This document shows, in pieces, positions 18,636 through 27,948 of a DNA stretch of 54,985 bases. Positions within the stretch are counted from its first letter, which is position 1. Every line of letters begins with the position of its first letter. The translations under genes and the position numbers were made by a program. The notes under the pieces were generated by a model. That model searched no databases. It saw nothing but the letters and a program-made list of their open reading frames with translations, and had not been told where the DNA came from. Location of the stretch: contig JAIBCE010000010.1 in NCBI GenBank assembly GCA_019694315.1, positions 1 to 54,985 of the forward strand, given 5' to 3'. The stretch comes from Sandaracinaceae bacterium. Lineage in GTDB: Bacteria > Myxococcota_A > Polyangia > Polyangiales > Sandaracinaceae.

Positions 18636-19859
18636 GTGACCGACCCCCACGAGGCCCGCGCCTACCGGCGAAAGCTCCTCTTCTTCCTCGGTGTCGCGAC
18701 CTTCTTCGAGGGCTTCGATCAGATGGCCCTCGCGCAGCTCTTGCCATCGCTGCAGCGCGACTTCGAGCTCGAGGACTGGCACCTCGGCGCCCTCGTCGCG
18801 TTCGTGAACGTCGGCACAGTGATCGCTTACGTGCTCGTGCGACAGGCCGACCGGGTCGGCCGAAAGCCACTGCTCAACATCACGATCGTCGGCTACGCCA
18901 TCACATCGTTCCTGTCGGGTCTCGTGCCCGATCCGCTCAGCTTCGCGGTGCTCCAGCTGCTCTCTCGCGTGTTCCTCATCGGCGAGTGGGTCGTGTCCAC
19001 GGTGTACGCGGCAGAGGAATTCCCTGCGAACGAGCGCGGTTTCGCGATCGGCCTCATCAACGCGTTCTCGAGCCTCGGCGCCGTGCTCTGCGCCGGTGTC
19101 GTGCCGCTCCTCCTCCGGGCTCCATGGGGCTGGCGCACCGTCTACTTCGTGGGCACCGTGCCGCTGATCCTCCTGGCGCTCGCGCGTCGCAGCATCCGCG
19201 AGACCACGCGCTTCTCGCAGCTCTCGGCCGAGGAGCGACGACCCACGGCGATCCTCCGGATCTTCGGCACGCCCTACCGTCGGCGCGTGCTCCAGCTCGC
19301 GCTCATCTGGGGCCTCACCTACCTCTGCACGCAGACCGCGGTGACCTTCTTCAAGTCGCGCGCGGTCGACGAGCTCCACCGGAGCGAGGGTGAGGTCGGC
19401 ACGATCATCAGCGTGGCCGCCGTGCTCTCGATGCCGCTCGTGTTCCTCATCGGCCGCTTCTTCGATCGCTTCGGCCGCCGGCCCACCGCCACCTTCGTGT
19501 TCCTCACCACCGCGCTCGGGTGTCTCGGCGCCTACACGACCACGGAGCTCCCGTTGCTCTTCGTGTCCGCGGTGCTCGCGGTCTTCGGCGTCTCGGCCGT
19601 GCTGCCCGCGCTCAACGCGTTCAACACCGAGCTCTTCCCCACGGATCTGCGCGCCGACGCGTTCGCATGGTCGAACAACCTCCTCGGCCGCATCGGCTAC
19701 GTGCTCTCGCCGCTCGCGGTGGGCGCGGCTGCGACGCACGTGGGCTGGGGGCCCTCCGTCGCCGCGACCGCGCTCGGCCCGTTGATCGCGCTCGTGCTCG
19801 TCTGGCGCTGGCTCCCCGAGACCAGCGGTCGAGAGCTCGAGGAGACGGCGAAGCTCTGA
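18636..19859 (+). CDS. MFS transporter
   Basis: A 407-residue transporter from a GTG start (MTDPHEARAY). About 12 hydrophobic helices are visible. The loop motif RQADRVGRKPLL between helices 2 and 3, and its second-half counterpart GRFFDRFGRRPTA, match the MFS consensus of the sugar and organic-acid carrier branch. The early segment FFEGFDQMALAQLLPSL resembles aromatic-acid/sialate-type carriers, and ERGFAIGLINAF matches motif ERG of that branch. Substrate cannot be told. It is divergent from the methyltransferase-PilB gene and converges with the lipoprotein at 19873. Confidence 0.92.
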   Translation: MTDPHEARAYRRKLLFFLGVATFFEGFDQMALAQLLPSLQRDFELEDWHLGALVAFVNVGTVIAYVLVRQADRVGRKPLLNITIVGYAITSFLSGLVPDPLSFAVLQLLSRVFLIGEWVVSTVYAAEEFPANERGFAIGLINAFSSLGAVLCAGVVPLLLRAPWGWRTVYFVGTVPLILLALARRSIRETTRFSQLSAEERRPTAILRIFGTPYRRRVLQLALIWGLTYLCTQTAVTFFKSRAVDELHRSEGEVGTIISVAAVLSMPLVFLIGRFFDRFGRRPTATFVFLTTALGCLGAYTTTELPLLFVSAVLAVFGVSAVLPALNAFNTELFPTDLRADAFAWSNNLLGRIGYVLSPLAVGAAATHVGWGPSVAATALGPLIALVLVWRWLPETSGRELEETAKL

Positions 19860-19872
19860 CGCCGAGGCACGA

Positions 19873-20265
19873 TCAACGCGCCGCGGAACAGCCGCAGCTC
19901 GAGACCAGCTCACGCCCCGATCGACACGCCGCCCGCGCGCGATCGCAGCGAGGCGCGAGGGTCACGTCGTGGAGGGCCTCGACGATGTCGCAGACGTGCT
20001 CGGCGGCCACACACACACCGTCGGCGGAGCGACACCGATCGGGACACGCAGCGCTCTCGTCCTCGACGATGGCGTAGGCCTCCGCGAGGCGTGCTTCTTC
20101 GGCCACGAGGCTCGGCGGAGCCTCGGACGCCGTCCTCGCCCGCTCGCGCTCGAGGGAGGCGTGGCCCGCGCAGCCCGCGAGCGACGCGCCTCCCATCACC
20201 CACATCAGCAGGCCGATCACGCGCCCGCGCGAGAGCTCCACGACCATGCTGCGAGCATCGCTCAC
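19873..20265 (-). CDS. Small Cys-rich lipoprotein
   Basis: A 130-residue protein from a GTG start that overlaps the upstream stop (GTGA). A hydrophobic signal ends in a lipobox (SLAGCAG). The mature part has eight cysteines in CPDRC, GVCVAAEHVC, APRCDRARAAC and SSCGCS contexts, suggesting disulphides. It is the last gene of the sigma-factor operon. No family recognised. It converges with the MFS gene with 13 bases between them. Confidence 0.7.
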   Translation of the reverse strand: MSDARSMVVELSRGRVIGLLMWVMGGASLAGCAGHASLERERARTASEAPPSLVAEEARLAEAYAIVEDESAACPDRCRSADGVCVAAEHVCDIVEALHDVTLAPRCDRARAACRSGRELVSSCGCSAAR

Positions 20266-20834
20266 GGCGTGCCCTCGTGGCCACCAAGGAGACCTTCGTT
20301 GATCGCGATGCTCTGCTCATGCTCGGCGAGGGCCGATCGAAGGAGCTCCTCGGCACGCGCGGCGTCACCTGCCTCGCGTGCCGAGGCCGCCCGCGCCTCG
20401 AGCACACGCCCACGCACCAGGTGGAGGCGTGCCTCGAAGTACGAGCGAGACGTGACCTCCGCGAGGCCGCGATCGATCGCGTGATCGGCCTCGTCGAGCG
20501 CGCCCTCCGCGAGCGCGAGCTCCGCAAGACGCCCGTGTGCATCGAGGCGCAGGGGCTCGCGCAGCGGATCGTCGGCCGCGAGCTCGAGCCCGAGCACACG
20601 CTCGGCGCGGGCGATGGCCTCTCGACGCTGGCCCAGCCCTTCGAGCACGTCGGTCTCGTGCAGGAGCCCCTGCGCGATGCCGATCGTGGCGAGGCGCTCG
20701 GCACGGCTCGGCGTGCGCGCCGGCTCGGGCGCTCGATCGGTCGGGCCGCGCTCGGCTGCGCACGCGGCGAGGCCCAGGCAGAAGAGGCTGCACGCGACGA
20801 TCACCTTCGCGGGATGGGACATCGCGAGCGTCAT
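20262..20834 (-). CDS. TPR-like lipoprotein
   Basis: A 190-residue predicted lipoprotein. ATG at 20834 (MTLAMSHPAK) overlaps the anti-sigma stop (ATGA). The signal ends LGLAACAAE. The body is alpha-helical with TPR-like spacing (EGLGQRREAIARAERVLGLE, AELALAEGALDEADHAIDRG, ARAEELLRSALAEHEQSI). A scaffold or sensor role in the envelope is likely; no catalytic residues seen. The GTGA overlap with the Cys-rich lipoprotein below keeps the operon tightly coupled. Confidence 0.75.
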   Translation of the reverse strand: MTLAMSHPAKVIVACSLFCLGLAACAAERGPTDRAPEPARTPSRAERLATIGIAQGLLHETDVLEGLGQRREAIARAERVLGLELAADDPLREPLRLDAHGRLAELALAEGALDEADHAIDRGLAEVTSRSYFEARLHLVRGRVLEARAASAREAGDAARAEELLRSALAEHEQSIAINEGLLGGHEGTP

Positions 20835-21406
20835 GGTGACTCCGTGTCGCGGGCCTGTGCCTCGGCGAGCTCGGCCGCGAGCCAGTCCTCGCTCGCGAGA
20901 CGCGCCATGCGATCGACGCGGGCGCTCGATGGCTCGCCGTCGTCGTGCCTTCCTCCGGGCCACGCAGAGAGAGGCGGAAGCGACACCTCCGACTCCGTGG
21001 CCACGATGGGCCCGCTCCCTCGGTCGGCGCTCGGACCGAACGCCACGAAGCCGGCCACGGCGACCGCGGCCGCTGCGAGCGCGGCGAAGGCCACTCGCCG
21101 CGTCGTGCTCGTACGTCGCGCGAGCCCTCGCTCCACGCCCTCGCGGGCCAGGCGTTCCGTCGATCCGGCGAGCGCATGCCCGTCGTCGCGCACCGTCGCG
21201 CGCGCCGCCTGCGCCAGCTCTGCGAGCGAGCCCCGCGGCGGCTCGCCTCGATGGTCGAGCGCCTCCGCGAGCAAGCGCGCCTCGCGCAGCTCCTCTTCCG
21301 TGGGCGGCGCCTCGTCGGCGTAGGGTCCTTCGTCCTGCATGGCTCTGCCTCTCGACTCGTGTCCTTGGTCTGCGTCGCTCGTCGGCCGTCCGCTCCGTTC
21401 ATCCAT
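20831..21406 (-). CDS. Putative membrane anti-sigma factor
   Basis: A 191-residue single-pass protein. The start MDERSG overlaps the end of the sigma factor gene by 8 bases; an in-frame ATG at 21340 (MQDEGPY) is an alternative. The N-terminal cytoplasmic part is helical and acidic (TEEELREARLLAEALDH). It is followed by a transmembrane helix (AFAALAAAAVAVAGFVAFG) and a short outer domain. No zinc-binding HxxxCxxC anti-sigma motif is present, so the assignment rests on position directly after an ECF sigma gene and on topology. It could be a target of the RseP protease in this window (inference). Confidence 0.6.
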   Translation of the reverse strand: MDERSGRPTSDADQGHESRGRAMQDEGPYADEAPPTEEELREARLLAEALDHRGEPPRGSLAELAQAARATVRDDGHALAGSTERLAREGVERGLARRTSTTRRVAFAALAAAAVAVAGFVAFGPSADRGSGPIVATESEVSLPPLSAWPGGRHDDGEPSSARVDRMARLASEDWLAAELAEAQARDTESP

Positions 21407-22010
21407 CGGGCACCGCCGTCATGCGCGCCTTGAGCGCCGCGAGCGCGCGATGGACGAGCACGTCCAGGTTGCCCACCGTCACCCCGAGCTCGCTCGCGCA
21501 GACCTCGCGGCTCTTCTCCTCGAGCACGCGGAGCTCGATGACCCGTCGATAGCGCGGGAGGATCTCCGAGAGCGCGCGGTCGAGCCGCGCCTTGGCGATC
21601 GCCTTCTCCTCGGCCTCGATCGCCTCGCTCTCGATCGAGCGCACCGCCACCGGGGCCAGCGTCCGCACCTCCGCGCCGTAGCGCTCGGTGCCACGCCCGC
21701 GCGCCTCGAGCCGACGCGCGCGATCGATCACGAGGCGCTCCGCGATCGTGCGAAGCCACGGATAGAAGCCGCTCTCCTCGCGGTAGGCGAACGACGGCAG
21801 GCGCTCCACGGCACGCGCGATCGCCTCGCGCACGAGGTCTTCGGCGTCCGCGCGATGCCCCACCCGCGGAAGCACGAAGCCCGCGAAGAGCGGCTGCGCG
21901 AAGCGCGCCATGAGCGCGTCGAGCGCCGCCCGCTCTCCGCGCTGCGCCCGCGCCACGAGCTCGCGCTCGGGCGCATCGCGGAGCAGGAGCTCGCTCGAGG
22001 GGCCGACCAT
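21399..22010 (-). CDS. ECF-type RNA polymerase sigma factor
   Basis: A 203-residue sigma-70 family protein. Region 2 is visible as ALDALMARFAQPLF, followed by AEDLVREAIARAVERLPSF and the DNA-melting helix YPWLRTIAERLVIDRAR. Region 4 follows as LPRYRRVIELRVLEEKS and CASELGVTVGNLDVLVHRAL. There is no region 1 or 3, as usual for ECF factors. It follows a VWA lipoprotein gene by 31 bases and overlaps the anti-sigma candidate. It probably directs an envelope-response regulon, including its own operon, but no consensus promoter can be proven here. Confidence 0.92.
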   Translation of the reverse strand: MVGPSSELLLRDAPERELVARAQRGERAALDALMARFAQPLFAGFVLPRVGHRADAEDLVREAIARAVERLPSFAYREESGFYPWLRTIAERLVIDRARRLEARGRGTERYGAEVRTLAPVAVRSIESEAIEAEEKAIAKARLDRALSEILPRYRRVIELRVLEEKSREVCASELGVTVGNLDVLVHRALAALKARMTAVPDG

Positions 22011-22041
22011 GCGCCTGAGTACCGCGTCGCGCGCGCTCCTC

Positions 22042-23676
22042 TCAACGCCACCCGGAGAAGCGCGCGCTGGTCGCGCTCGGGCTCGAGGGCGCCGCGCCCA
22101 CGACGACGACGTTCACCCCATCGGGGCTCGCCACCGCCTCGGTGCTCGGCACGGCCGAGAGCCCTGGCAACGGCGTGATCACCTGGGCCGAGGGAGCGAG
22201 CACGAGCACCGGTGGCGCGGCCTCCGCGAGCGCGTCGTTTCGAGCGGGGAGGCGCGCTGCCACCGCCTCGTGCGAGCGCCGGAGCAGCGCCACGGGCTCG
22301 TCGAGGCTCGCCGCACGGGCCGGGTCGGTGAGCGCGAGGCGGCGCTGCGCCGCCTGCACGGAGACCAGCGTCGCACGCAGCCACTGCTCGGCCGACGACG
22401 CATCGCCGCGCTCGTCCGCGCGCGCGGCCTCGAGCAGGCCGATCGCCGCGTAGCCCATCGTCGCGGCGCGACAGAGGCCGGGCTCGCGTGCGTCGACGAG
22501 CTCGTAGACGCCCGTGCCGTCGTAGCCGAAGGGTGCGCCCTGCGAGACGGTCTCCTCCTCGACGCCATCGATCGTGCGGAAGCGGATCTCGATCGGCACG
22601 GCGGAGGGCGCGAAGCCCGCAGGCACCTCGAGCTCGTAGAGCGCCACGTACGCGTCGCTCGCGCCGAGATCACCCACCGACAAGCGCGCGCCTCGGCCGC
22701 CCTCCTCGAGCCGCGCGCGCTCGTCGAAGACCCGCACGATGCGACCGCCGGCCGGCGCAGTGACCCGCAGCTCGACCTCGCGCGCCGAGATCTCGTTGAG
22801 CGAGCGCACGTAGGTCGCGAACACGCGCTCGACCTCCGCGGGCTGGTCCACGAAGTGGAACGCGCCGCCGTGATCGCGGGCCAGATCCTCGAGGAGCTCG
22901 AAGTCGATGGCGTCTCCCACCCCGATCGTGGTGAGGGGAACGTGCATGCCCGAGAGGGGCGCGACCGCGCGGAGGATCTCCTCGTGGCTCGTGCGGCCCA
23001 CGGTGGCCATCCCGTCGGAGAGGAACACGACGCGCGTGTCGGTGGATCGCGCGCGGCGCGCGAGCTCGACGGCCTTGGACAACCCCGCCTCGATGTTGGT
23101 GCCTCCGTCTGCGTAGAGGCGCTCGATCGCCTCGAGGATCACGGGGCGCGCGGAGGCCACCGACGTCATCGGGAGCGCCTCGTGGGCCTCGTCCGAGAAC
23201 GTCACGATCGACACACGATCGGCGGGATCGAGCGACTCGAGCATGCGCGCGAGCGCGTGCCGCACGGCCGTGATCTTGCCGGCCTCGTTCATCGAGCCCG
23301 ACACGTCCACGACGATCACGAGGTCGGCCGACGCGCGCACGGTGCGAGGGAGGCCGCGCACGGTCACGCCGAGAAGCGCGGTGGCCCCCTCTCGGGGCAG
23401 GTGCGGATTGGCGAGGCGCGCGTCCACGTAGAGCGCGCTCGCCGTCGCCGAGTCGAGCACCGCGGGGCTCGCGTCGTCCTGCGCGAAGCGGTTCACGAAG
23501 TCGGCCACGCGGACCTCTCGCGACGCGATCACGCGCCCCGTGTCTGCCGCACGGCGAAAGCGTGTGTAGGACGCGGACTGTCCGGCGCAGGCCCCGAGCA
23601 ACGAGGCGAGCGCGAGCGCGACCACCAGCGAGGCGAGGCCGCCGAGGCGAGCGAGACGACGAGACGACGGGCGCAT
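22042..23676 (-). CDS. VWA-domain lipoprotein (YfbK-like)
   Basis: A 544-residue lipoprotein. The signal ends in a lipobox (SLLGACAGQ). The von Willebrand A domain begins at LVIVVDVSGSMNEAG, a complete MIDAS metal site (DxSxS), followed by LSDGMATVGR. A C-terminal domain with AGGRIVRVFDER and a helical tail matches the YfbK family. The architecture is like predicted periplasmic or outer-membrane VWA proteins of myxobacteria. It heads the operon with the ECF sigma, anti-sigma and two lipoproteins, suggesting it is part of the sensing complex (inference). It is divergent from the phosphatase gene. Confidence 0.88.
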   Translation of the reverse strand: MRPSSRRLARLGGLASLVVALALASLLGACAGQSASYTRFRRAADTGRVIASREVRVADFVNRFAQDDASPAVLDSATASALYVDARLANPHLPREGATALLGVTVRGLPRTVRASADLVIVVDVSGSMNEAGKITAVRHALARMLESLDPADRVSIVTFSDEAHEALPMTSVASARPVILEAIERLYADGGTNIEAGLSKAVELARRARSTDTRVVFLSDGMATVGRTSHEEILRAVAPLSGMHVPLTTIGVGDAIDFELLEDLARDHGGAFHFVDQPAEVERVFATYVRSLNEISAREVELRVTAPAGGRIVRVFDERARLEEGGRGARLSVGDLGASDAYVALYELEVPAGFAPSAVPIEIRFRTIDGVEEETVSQGAPFGYDGTGVYELVDAREPGLCRAATMGYAAIGLLEAARADERGDASSAEQWLRATLVSVQAAQRRLALTDPARAASLDEPVALLRRSHEAVAARLPARNDALAEAAPPVLVLAPSAQVITPLPGLSAVPSTEAVASPDGVNVVVVGAAPSSPSATSARFSGWR

Positions 23677-23763
23677 GATGTTCCTCCGATTTTCGAGGGA
23701 AACGCGCGAGGTCGTCCGGCCTTACACCCTCGTCGCCGCGCGCGATCTGGTACCGTCCTCGGC

Positions 23764-24519
23764 GTGGCAGGACGCACCTTCGTGATCGGGGACATCCACG
23801 GCGAGCTCGATCATCTGCGGGCGCTCGTGGCCAAGCTCCCCTTGCTCGACGCCGACGACACGCTCGTCTTCCTCGGCGACTACCTCGATCGCGGCCCGTG
23901 CTCGGAGGAGGTCATCCGCGTGGTGCGCCGCTTCCACCACGATCTCGGGTGCAAGACCATCCTGCTCCGCGGCAACCACGAGGACGCGTGGCTGCGGGTG
24001 ATCGAGCGCGGCTGGGTGGAGTTCGTCTTCCCACCTGGCAACGGCTGCCTCGCGACGATGCGCAGCTACACCGATGGGCCGCGCGTCACGGAAGACGAGA
24101 TGCCCCGCGACCACGAGGTGATGCCGCTCCACTCGGGCGCGTTCTTCCCGCCCGAGATCGTGTCGTGGATGAAGGAGCTGCCCTTCTGGTACGAGGACGA
24201 GCACGCGATCTACGTGCACGCGGGGCTGCTCCAGCGCGACGGTCGCTTCCTCCACCCCTCGGAGACCGAGAACCCCGCCGCCCTCATCTGGACGCGCTCG
24301 CAGGAGTTCTTCCGCGACTACCGCGGCAAGCGCGTGGTCGTCGGCCACACCAAGACCGACTACCTCCCTCCCGAGCTGGACGCGCTCACGCCGCACGACC
24401 CCGCCGACATCTGGGCCGGAGAGAACGTCATCGCCATCGACACGGGCTGCGGCCACGACGCGGGCTTCCTCACCTGCGTGGAGCTCCCCTCGCTCAAGGT
24501 CTACGAGTCGCGCGACTGA
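23764..24519 (+). CDS. PPP-family metallophosphatase (Ser/Thr protein phosphatase type)
   Basis: A 251-residue protein from a GTG start (VAGRTFVIGD). It carries the classic metal-binding motifs GDIHGE, GDYLDRG, GNHE and, further on, VHAGLL and VVGHTKTD. These belong to the PPP branch that includes protein phosphatases and ApaH/PrpE. The GDxHG/GDxVDRG spacing and the length fit a bacterial protein Ser/Thr phosphatase. It could reverse the action of the kinase at 12.3 kb, but it is not linked by operon. It is divergent from the VWA gene. Confidence 0.9.
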   Translation: MAGRTFVIGDIHGELDHLRALVAKLPLLDADDTLVFLGDYLDRGPCSEEVIRVVRRFHHDLGCKTILLRGNHEDAWLRVIERGWVEFVFPPGNGCLATMRSYTDGPRVTEDEMPRDHEVMPLHSGAFFPPEIVSWMKELPFWYEDEHAIYVHAGLLQRDGRFLHPSETENPAALIWTRSQEFFRDYRGKRVVVGHTKTDYLPPELDALTPHDPADIWAGENVIAIDTGCGHDAGFLTCVELPSLKVYESRD

Positions 24520-24571
24520 GTTTCCTGGGTCGAGGGTCGCTGGGTCGAGCTGCCGACTCCCCTCGTCGCGC

Positions 24572-25933
24572 TCATGGCGTGGCCACCAGCTCCACGTCTG
24601 CCTCGTCCATCACGATCACACTGCCCGCGTCGTCGTAGGCCCGCAGCGTGAGGTGGCGCGTGCCGAGCGTCGTGAAGGTGCGCGTGATCGCGCGGCGCGT
24701 GCTCCGCGTCTCGCCCGAGACCTCGTCGGCGAGCGGGGTCCCGTCGGCGTCCACCTCGATCGCGACCACCGCGGCGCTCGGACGCTCGAGACCGATCTCG
24801 AAGGTCGCGCCCGCGCGAGGCTGGACGAACATCGCGTCGCTCGCGCGCGCCTCCACGTACGCCGTGCGCGCGGCGAGCTCGGCGCCCATCGTGTCGTGTG
24901 CCACCGCGTCGATGCGGTGACCCATGCCGTCCGCGCAGCCACCCACGAGGCGCGCGAAGCCGTCGGCCCGCACGCCCTCGCCCACGTCACGACCGTCGAT
25001 GCGATACGCCACGGACTCGGTGCCCATCGGCGGCTCGGCGCGGAGCGTGTAGCCCTCGGCGCCGACCTCCCATCGCAGCGCGAAGTTGCGATCGACCTCG
25101 TGACAGATCGCGCCGATCGGAAACCCCTCCGCCGGCGACATGCGCAGGCGCGACTCCGTCTGCGGCCCGTAGATCCCGTCCTCGTCGATGAGATCCTCGG
25201 GATGGTTGCGGTTCCACAGACGCTGGAAGGCGCGCACCGACAGCCCCGGCAGCGACACACCTCCCGCCACGTAGTCGAAGTGCACGAGATCGCCCGCGCC
25301 GTGCCAGCGCCAGCCGTGCGCCTCGAGCGCCGACTGCCACGCGCTGTACTCGCTCGTGTCGATCGCGAGCCCGGACTCGTGCGGGCTCGTGCCCGGCGAG
25401 GCCGCGAGCGTGATGCCGCAGAGACCCGCGACATACCAGCGATACAGCATGAGCTGCTGAGGCAGCGTGCGGAGCGTGCTGTTCACGGTGAGCGTGCCCG
25501 GACCGTCGGGGATCGCCTCCGCGAGCGCCGCGGGCGCCGGCGTCTGCGGCCGCGGCGGCGCCGTGGAGCTGAGGTCGAGGCCCGGCGTGCCATCGATGCG
25601 CGCCATCGTGCCGGGCTCGAGGCAGTCGAGCTCCTCGATGAGCTGCTCCGCGAGCGGCCGCACGATCGCGGCCGAGCAGCCGCCGCCCGCCACCGCCTCG
25701 TCGATGGTGAGCCCGCTCGCGCTCGTGCCGAACGGAGGCTCGAAGCAGCTCGGCATCGCCGCGTCGCCGGCCATGAACGCATCACGGGGCGGCCCTGCGT
25801 CGCTGCGCGGATCGATCGGCGCGTCGTCCGCCGTGAGGCCCCCATCGTTCGTGCGGAGCTGCCCGTCGCAGCCCCCTCCACCGAGCAAGGCGGCCACGAG
25901 GACGAATGCGCGCGGGGAGCGAAGCGAGGACAT
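24572..25933 (-). CDS. M15-type D-Ala-D-Ala carboxypeptidase-like lipoprotein
   Basis: A 453-residue lipoprotein (signal with GGGGCDG lipobox and Asp-rich linker). The middle resembles VanY/M15 peptidases: SPHESGLAIDTS matches the SxHxxGxAxD zinc motif and LVHFDYV the second HxD/H motif. A peptidoglycan-binding-like segment with NRNHPEDLIDEDGIYGPQT follows. The last 150 residues form beta-rich domains of unknown role. Cell-wall binding and trimming is the likely function. It converges with the phosphatase gene and is divergent from a small lipoprotein gene. Confidence 0.8.
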   Translation of the reverse strand: MSSLRSPRAFVLVAALLGGGGCDGQLRTNDGGLTADDAPIDPRSDAGPPRDAFMAGDAAMPSCFEPPFGTSASGLTIDEAVAGGGCSAAIVRPLAEQLIEELDCLEPGTMARIDGTPGLDLSSTAPPRPQTPAPAALAEAIPDGPGTLTVNSTLRTLPQQLMLYRWYVAGLCGITLAASPGTSPHESGLAIDTSEYSAWQSALEAHGWRWHGAGDLVHFDYVAGGVSLPGLSVRAFQRLWNRNHPEDLIDEDGIYGPQTESRLRMSPAEGFPIGAICHEVDRNFALRWEVGAEGYTLRAEPPMGTESVAYRIDGRDVGEGVRADGFARLVGGCADGMGHRIDAVAHDTMGAELAARTAYVEARASDAMFVQPRAGATFEIGLERPSAAVVAIEVDADGTPLADEVSGETRSTRRAITRTFTTLGTRHLTLRAYDDAGSVIVMDEADVELVATP

Positions 25934-26004
25934 GGTCGCCGAGGATGCCTCAAAGAACGTCGGTCACACCACGTGGGCTCGTGCGTTGAGCGCGCGAGGT
26001 GCCC

Positions 26005-26487
26005 ATGCTCCGGTCGACACGCGAGAAGCTCCGCTCCCTCTCCGCCGCCCTTCGCGCCACCGCCACCGCCTCGACGATCGCGCTCACCCTCCCCGCGTGC
26101 GCGGCCGACGGCGCGCCGATCGAGGGCGATCTCAGGGTCACCGAGGCCGGCCTCGCCGCCCCGATCCAAACTGGCACCGAGTGCCACTTTCAGCTCCGCC
26201 CTGCCTGGCGACAGGGCGTCGACTGCCAGCTCCTCGTCACCTGCCCCGGTGCCGACGAGGACGGTGAGGATCTCTTCGGCGGGCGGCGGGTCGGCGGCTA
26301 CGCGCGCTGCGAGACCGCGGAGCACGCGTTCCTCCGCGCGCTCGACGACGATCCCCTCGACGGCGATCCCGCGATCGACCTCGACCTCACCGCCGGCACC
26401 CTGACGTGGCGTGGCCGCAGGGCCGAGGAGTCGCTCACCCTCGAGATCGTGGGCGAGACCCGGCCGACCGTGTGGACCGACGAGTAG
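26005..26487 (+). CDS. Small putative secreted protein
   Basis: A 160-residue protein. The ATG at 26005 fits a GAGG ribosome site at 25994-25997; the in-frame GTG at 25999 would overlap that site. The signal region ends ALTLPACAAD, a lipobox-like site. The rest is soluble, with four cysteines, and ends in beta-rich AGTLTWRGRRAEESL. No family recognised. It is divergent from the M15 peptidase gene and ends 30 bases before the wax synthase gene on the other strand. Confidence 0.65.
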   Translation: MLRSTREKLRSLSAALRATATASTIALTLPACAADGAPIEGDLRVTEAGLAAPIQTGTECHFQLRPAWRQGVDCQLLVTCPGADEDGEDLFGGRRVGGYARCETAEHAFLRALDDDPLDGDPAIDLDLTAGTLTWRGRRAEESLTLEIVGETRPTVWTDE

Positions 26488-26517
26488 GCGCGCCGAGCGC
26501 CCGAGGACCACGCACGT

Positions 26518-27948
26518 TCACGCGCCCGCGAGCGCCACGATCTCGTCGGCCGATGCCTCGATCGCGCGCGTGAGCGCTCCGAGATCAGGCATCGAGCCAC
26601 GGTCGGCGTTGAGGCCGACGAAGAGACCACCGTCATAGCTGAGGAGCGCGATGCCCACCGACTGCCGCGCGAAGAGCGGCACGAGCGGATACAGGCTCTC
26701 GAGCCTCGAGGGACCGAGATAGAGGGGCACGGACGGGCCCGGCACGTTCGTGACGATCACGTGGAACGGAAGGAGGTGCAGCGCCGCGTCGAAGACCAGC
26801 CCCATCAAGCTCTCGGGGCCGAGATCGCCGAGCTCCTCGGCCAGCTCCGCCGCCTCGATCTCGTGAGAGCCGCCCTTGAGCGCGGCCGTGCTCCGCGCGA
26901 TCGCGCTCAGTCGTGCCCGCGGATCCTCGAGGTGCACCGGCAGCTCGGCGAGCAACATCGCCACACGGTTGCCGCCGCCGCGCGCCCCGCTCTCTCGGGC
27001 ACGCAGGTTCACCGGCACGAGCGCGCGGAGCGGGCCCACCTCGCTCGGCACGACACCTCGCGACACGAAGAGACGACGCAGCGCGCCCGTCACCACGGCC
27101 AGCCCCACGTCGTTGAGCGTGCAGCCCAGCGCTCGCCGCGCGCGCTGGAGCGACGCGAGCGGCAAGCGCACGCCCTCGAACGCGCGGTGAGGCCCGATGC
27201 GCTCGGGGTTGAGCGGCGTGGGGCGCATCGACGTGACGGCGCCGAGCGTCCCCTCGATCATCTCGATCACCCCGGAGACCGCCGTCCTGACCTGCCCGCG
27301 CCCGCTCGTGGCGAGCTCGCGGACACGGCGACGCAACACCGGCAGCTCGTCGAGGCGATGACGCACCAGCGCGCGCACGTAGTCGAGCCTGCTCGGCTCG
27401 GTCTCGGTCGGTCGCAGCGACTCGGCCCGCACCGGTCCCCCCGCGAGCGGATGCGGCTCGAGCGCGAAGAGCGAGGCGAGCAAGGTCACGCCCGCGACCC
27501 CATCGAGCATCGCGTGGTGGGCCTTGGTGACGATCGCGAATCGCCCTCCTTCCAGGCCCTCCACGAGCCACATCTCCCAGAGCGGCCGCTCTCGATCGAG
27601 GCACTGCGAGAAGAGCCGCCCGGCCAGCGCGTGGAGCTGCGCGATGCTGCCCGGCCGCGGGATCGCGGTGTGACGCACGTGGAAGTCGAGATCGAACGAG
27701 GGATCGGGGCTCCAGACCGTCCCGAGCAACGGAAAGAAGCGCACGCGCTGACGGAAGCGCGGGATCGAGGCCAGGCTCCGCCCGATCGCGTCGCGGATCG
27801 CGAGCGCGTCGAGCGCCCCGTCCGAGGCCACGAGCCCGTGACCATCGAACACCGCGACGGCCCCCACGTGCATGTGGAGCGGACCGCTCTCGATCGTCAG
27901 GAAGGCGCGATCGAGCGAGCTCAGGCGATCGATGGGAACGAAGCTCAC
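26518..27948 (-). CDS. Wax ester synthase/acyl-CoA:diacylglycerol acyltransferase (WS/DGAT)
   Basis: A 476-residue WS/DGAT family acyltransferase. The catalytic motif HHAMLDG is present, as is the C-terminal-side NVPGP motif, and the N-terminus reads PIDRLSSLDRAFL as in the family. It should make wax esters or triacylglycerol from acyl-CoA and fatty alcohols or diacylglycerol. Its start ATG overlaps the allA stop (ATGA), so it is cotranscribed with a purine-breakdown gene. This odd pairing is noted as a finding. Confidence 0.93.
   Translation of the reverse strand: MSFVPIDRLSSLDRAFLTIESGPLHMHVGAVAVFDGHGLVASDGALDALAIRDAIGRSLASIPRFRQRVRFFPLLGTVWSPDPSFDLDFHVRHTAIPRPGSIAQLHALAGRLFSQCLDRERPLWEMWLVEGLEGGRFAIVTKAHHAMLDGVAGVTLLASLFALEPHPLAGGPVRAESLRPTETEPSRLDYVRALVRHRLDELPVLRRRVRELATSGRGQVRTAVSGVIEMIEGTLGAVTSMRPTPLNPERIGPHRAFEGVRLPLASLQRARRALGCTLNDVGLAVVTGALRRLFVSRGVVPSEVGPLRALVPVNLRARESGARGGGNRVAMLLAELPVHLEDPRARLSAIARSTAALKGGSHEIEAAELAEELGDLGPESLMGLVFDAALHLLPFHVIVTNVPGPSVPLYLGPSRLESLYPLVPLFARQSVGIALLSYDGGLFVGLNADRGSMPDLGALTRAIEASADEIVALAGA

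Noticed and set aside
18547..18870. Longer N-terminus of the methyltransferase-PilB fusion
   Set aside because: The upstream frame is Arg-rich, lies over the MFS gene start and lacks domain similarity.
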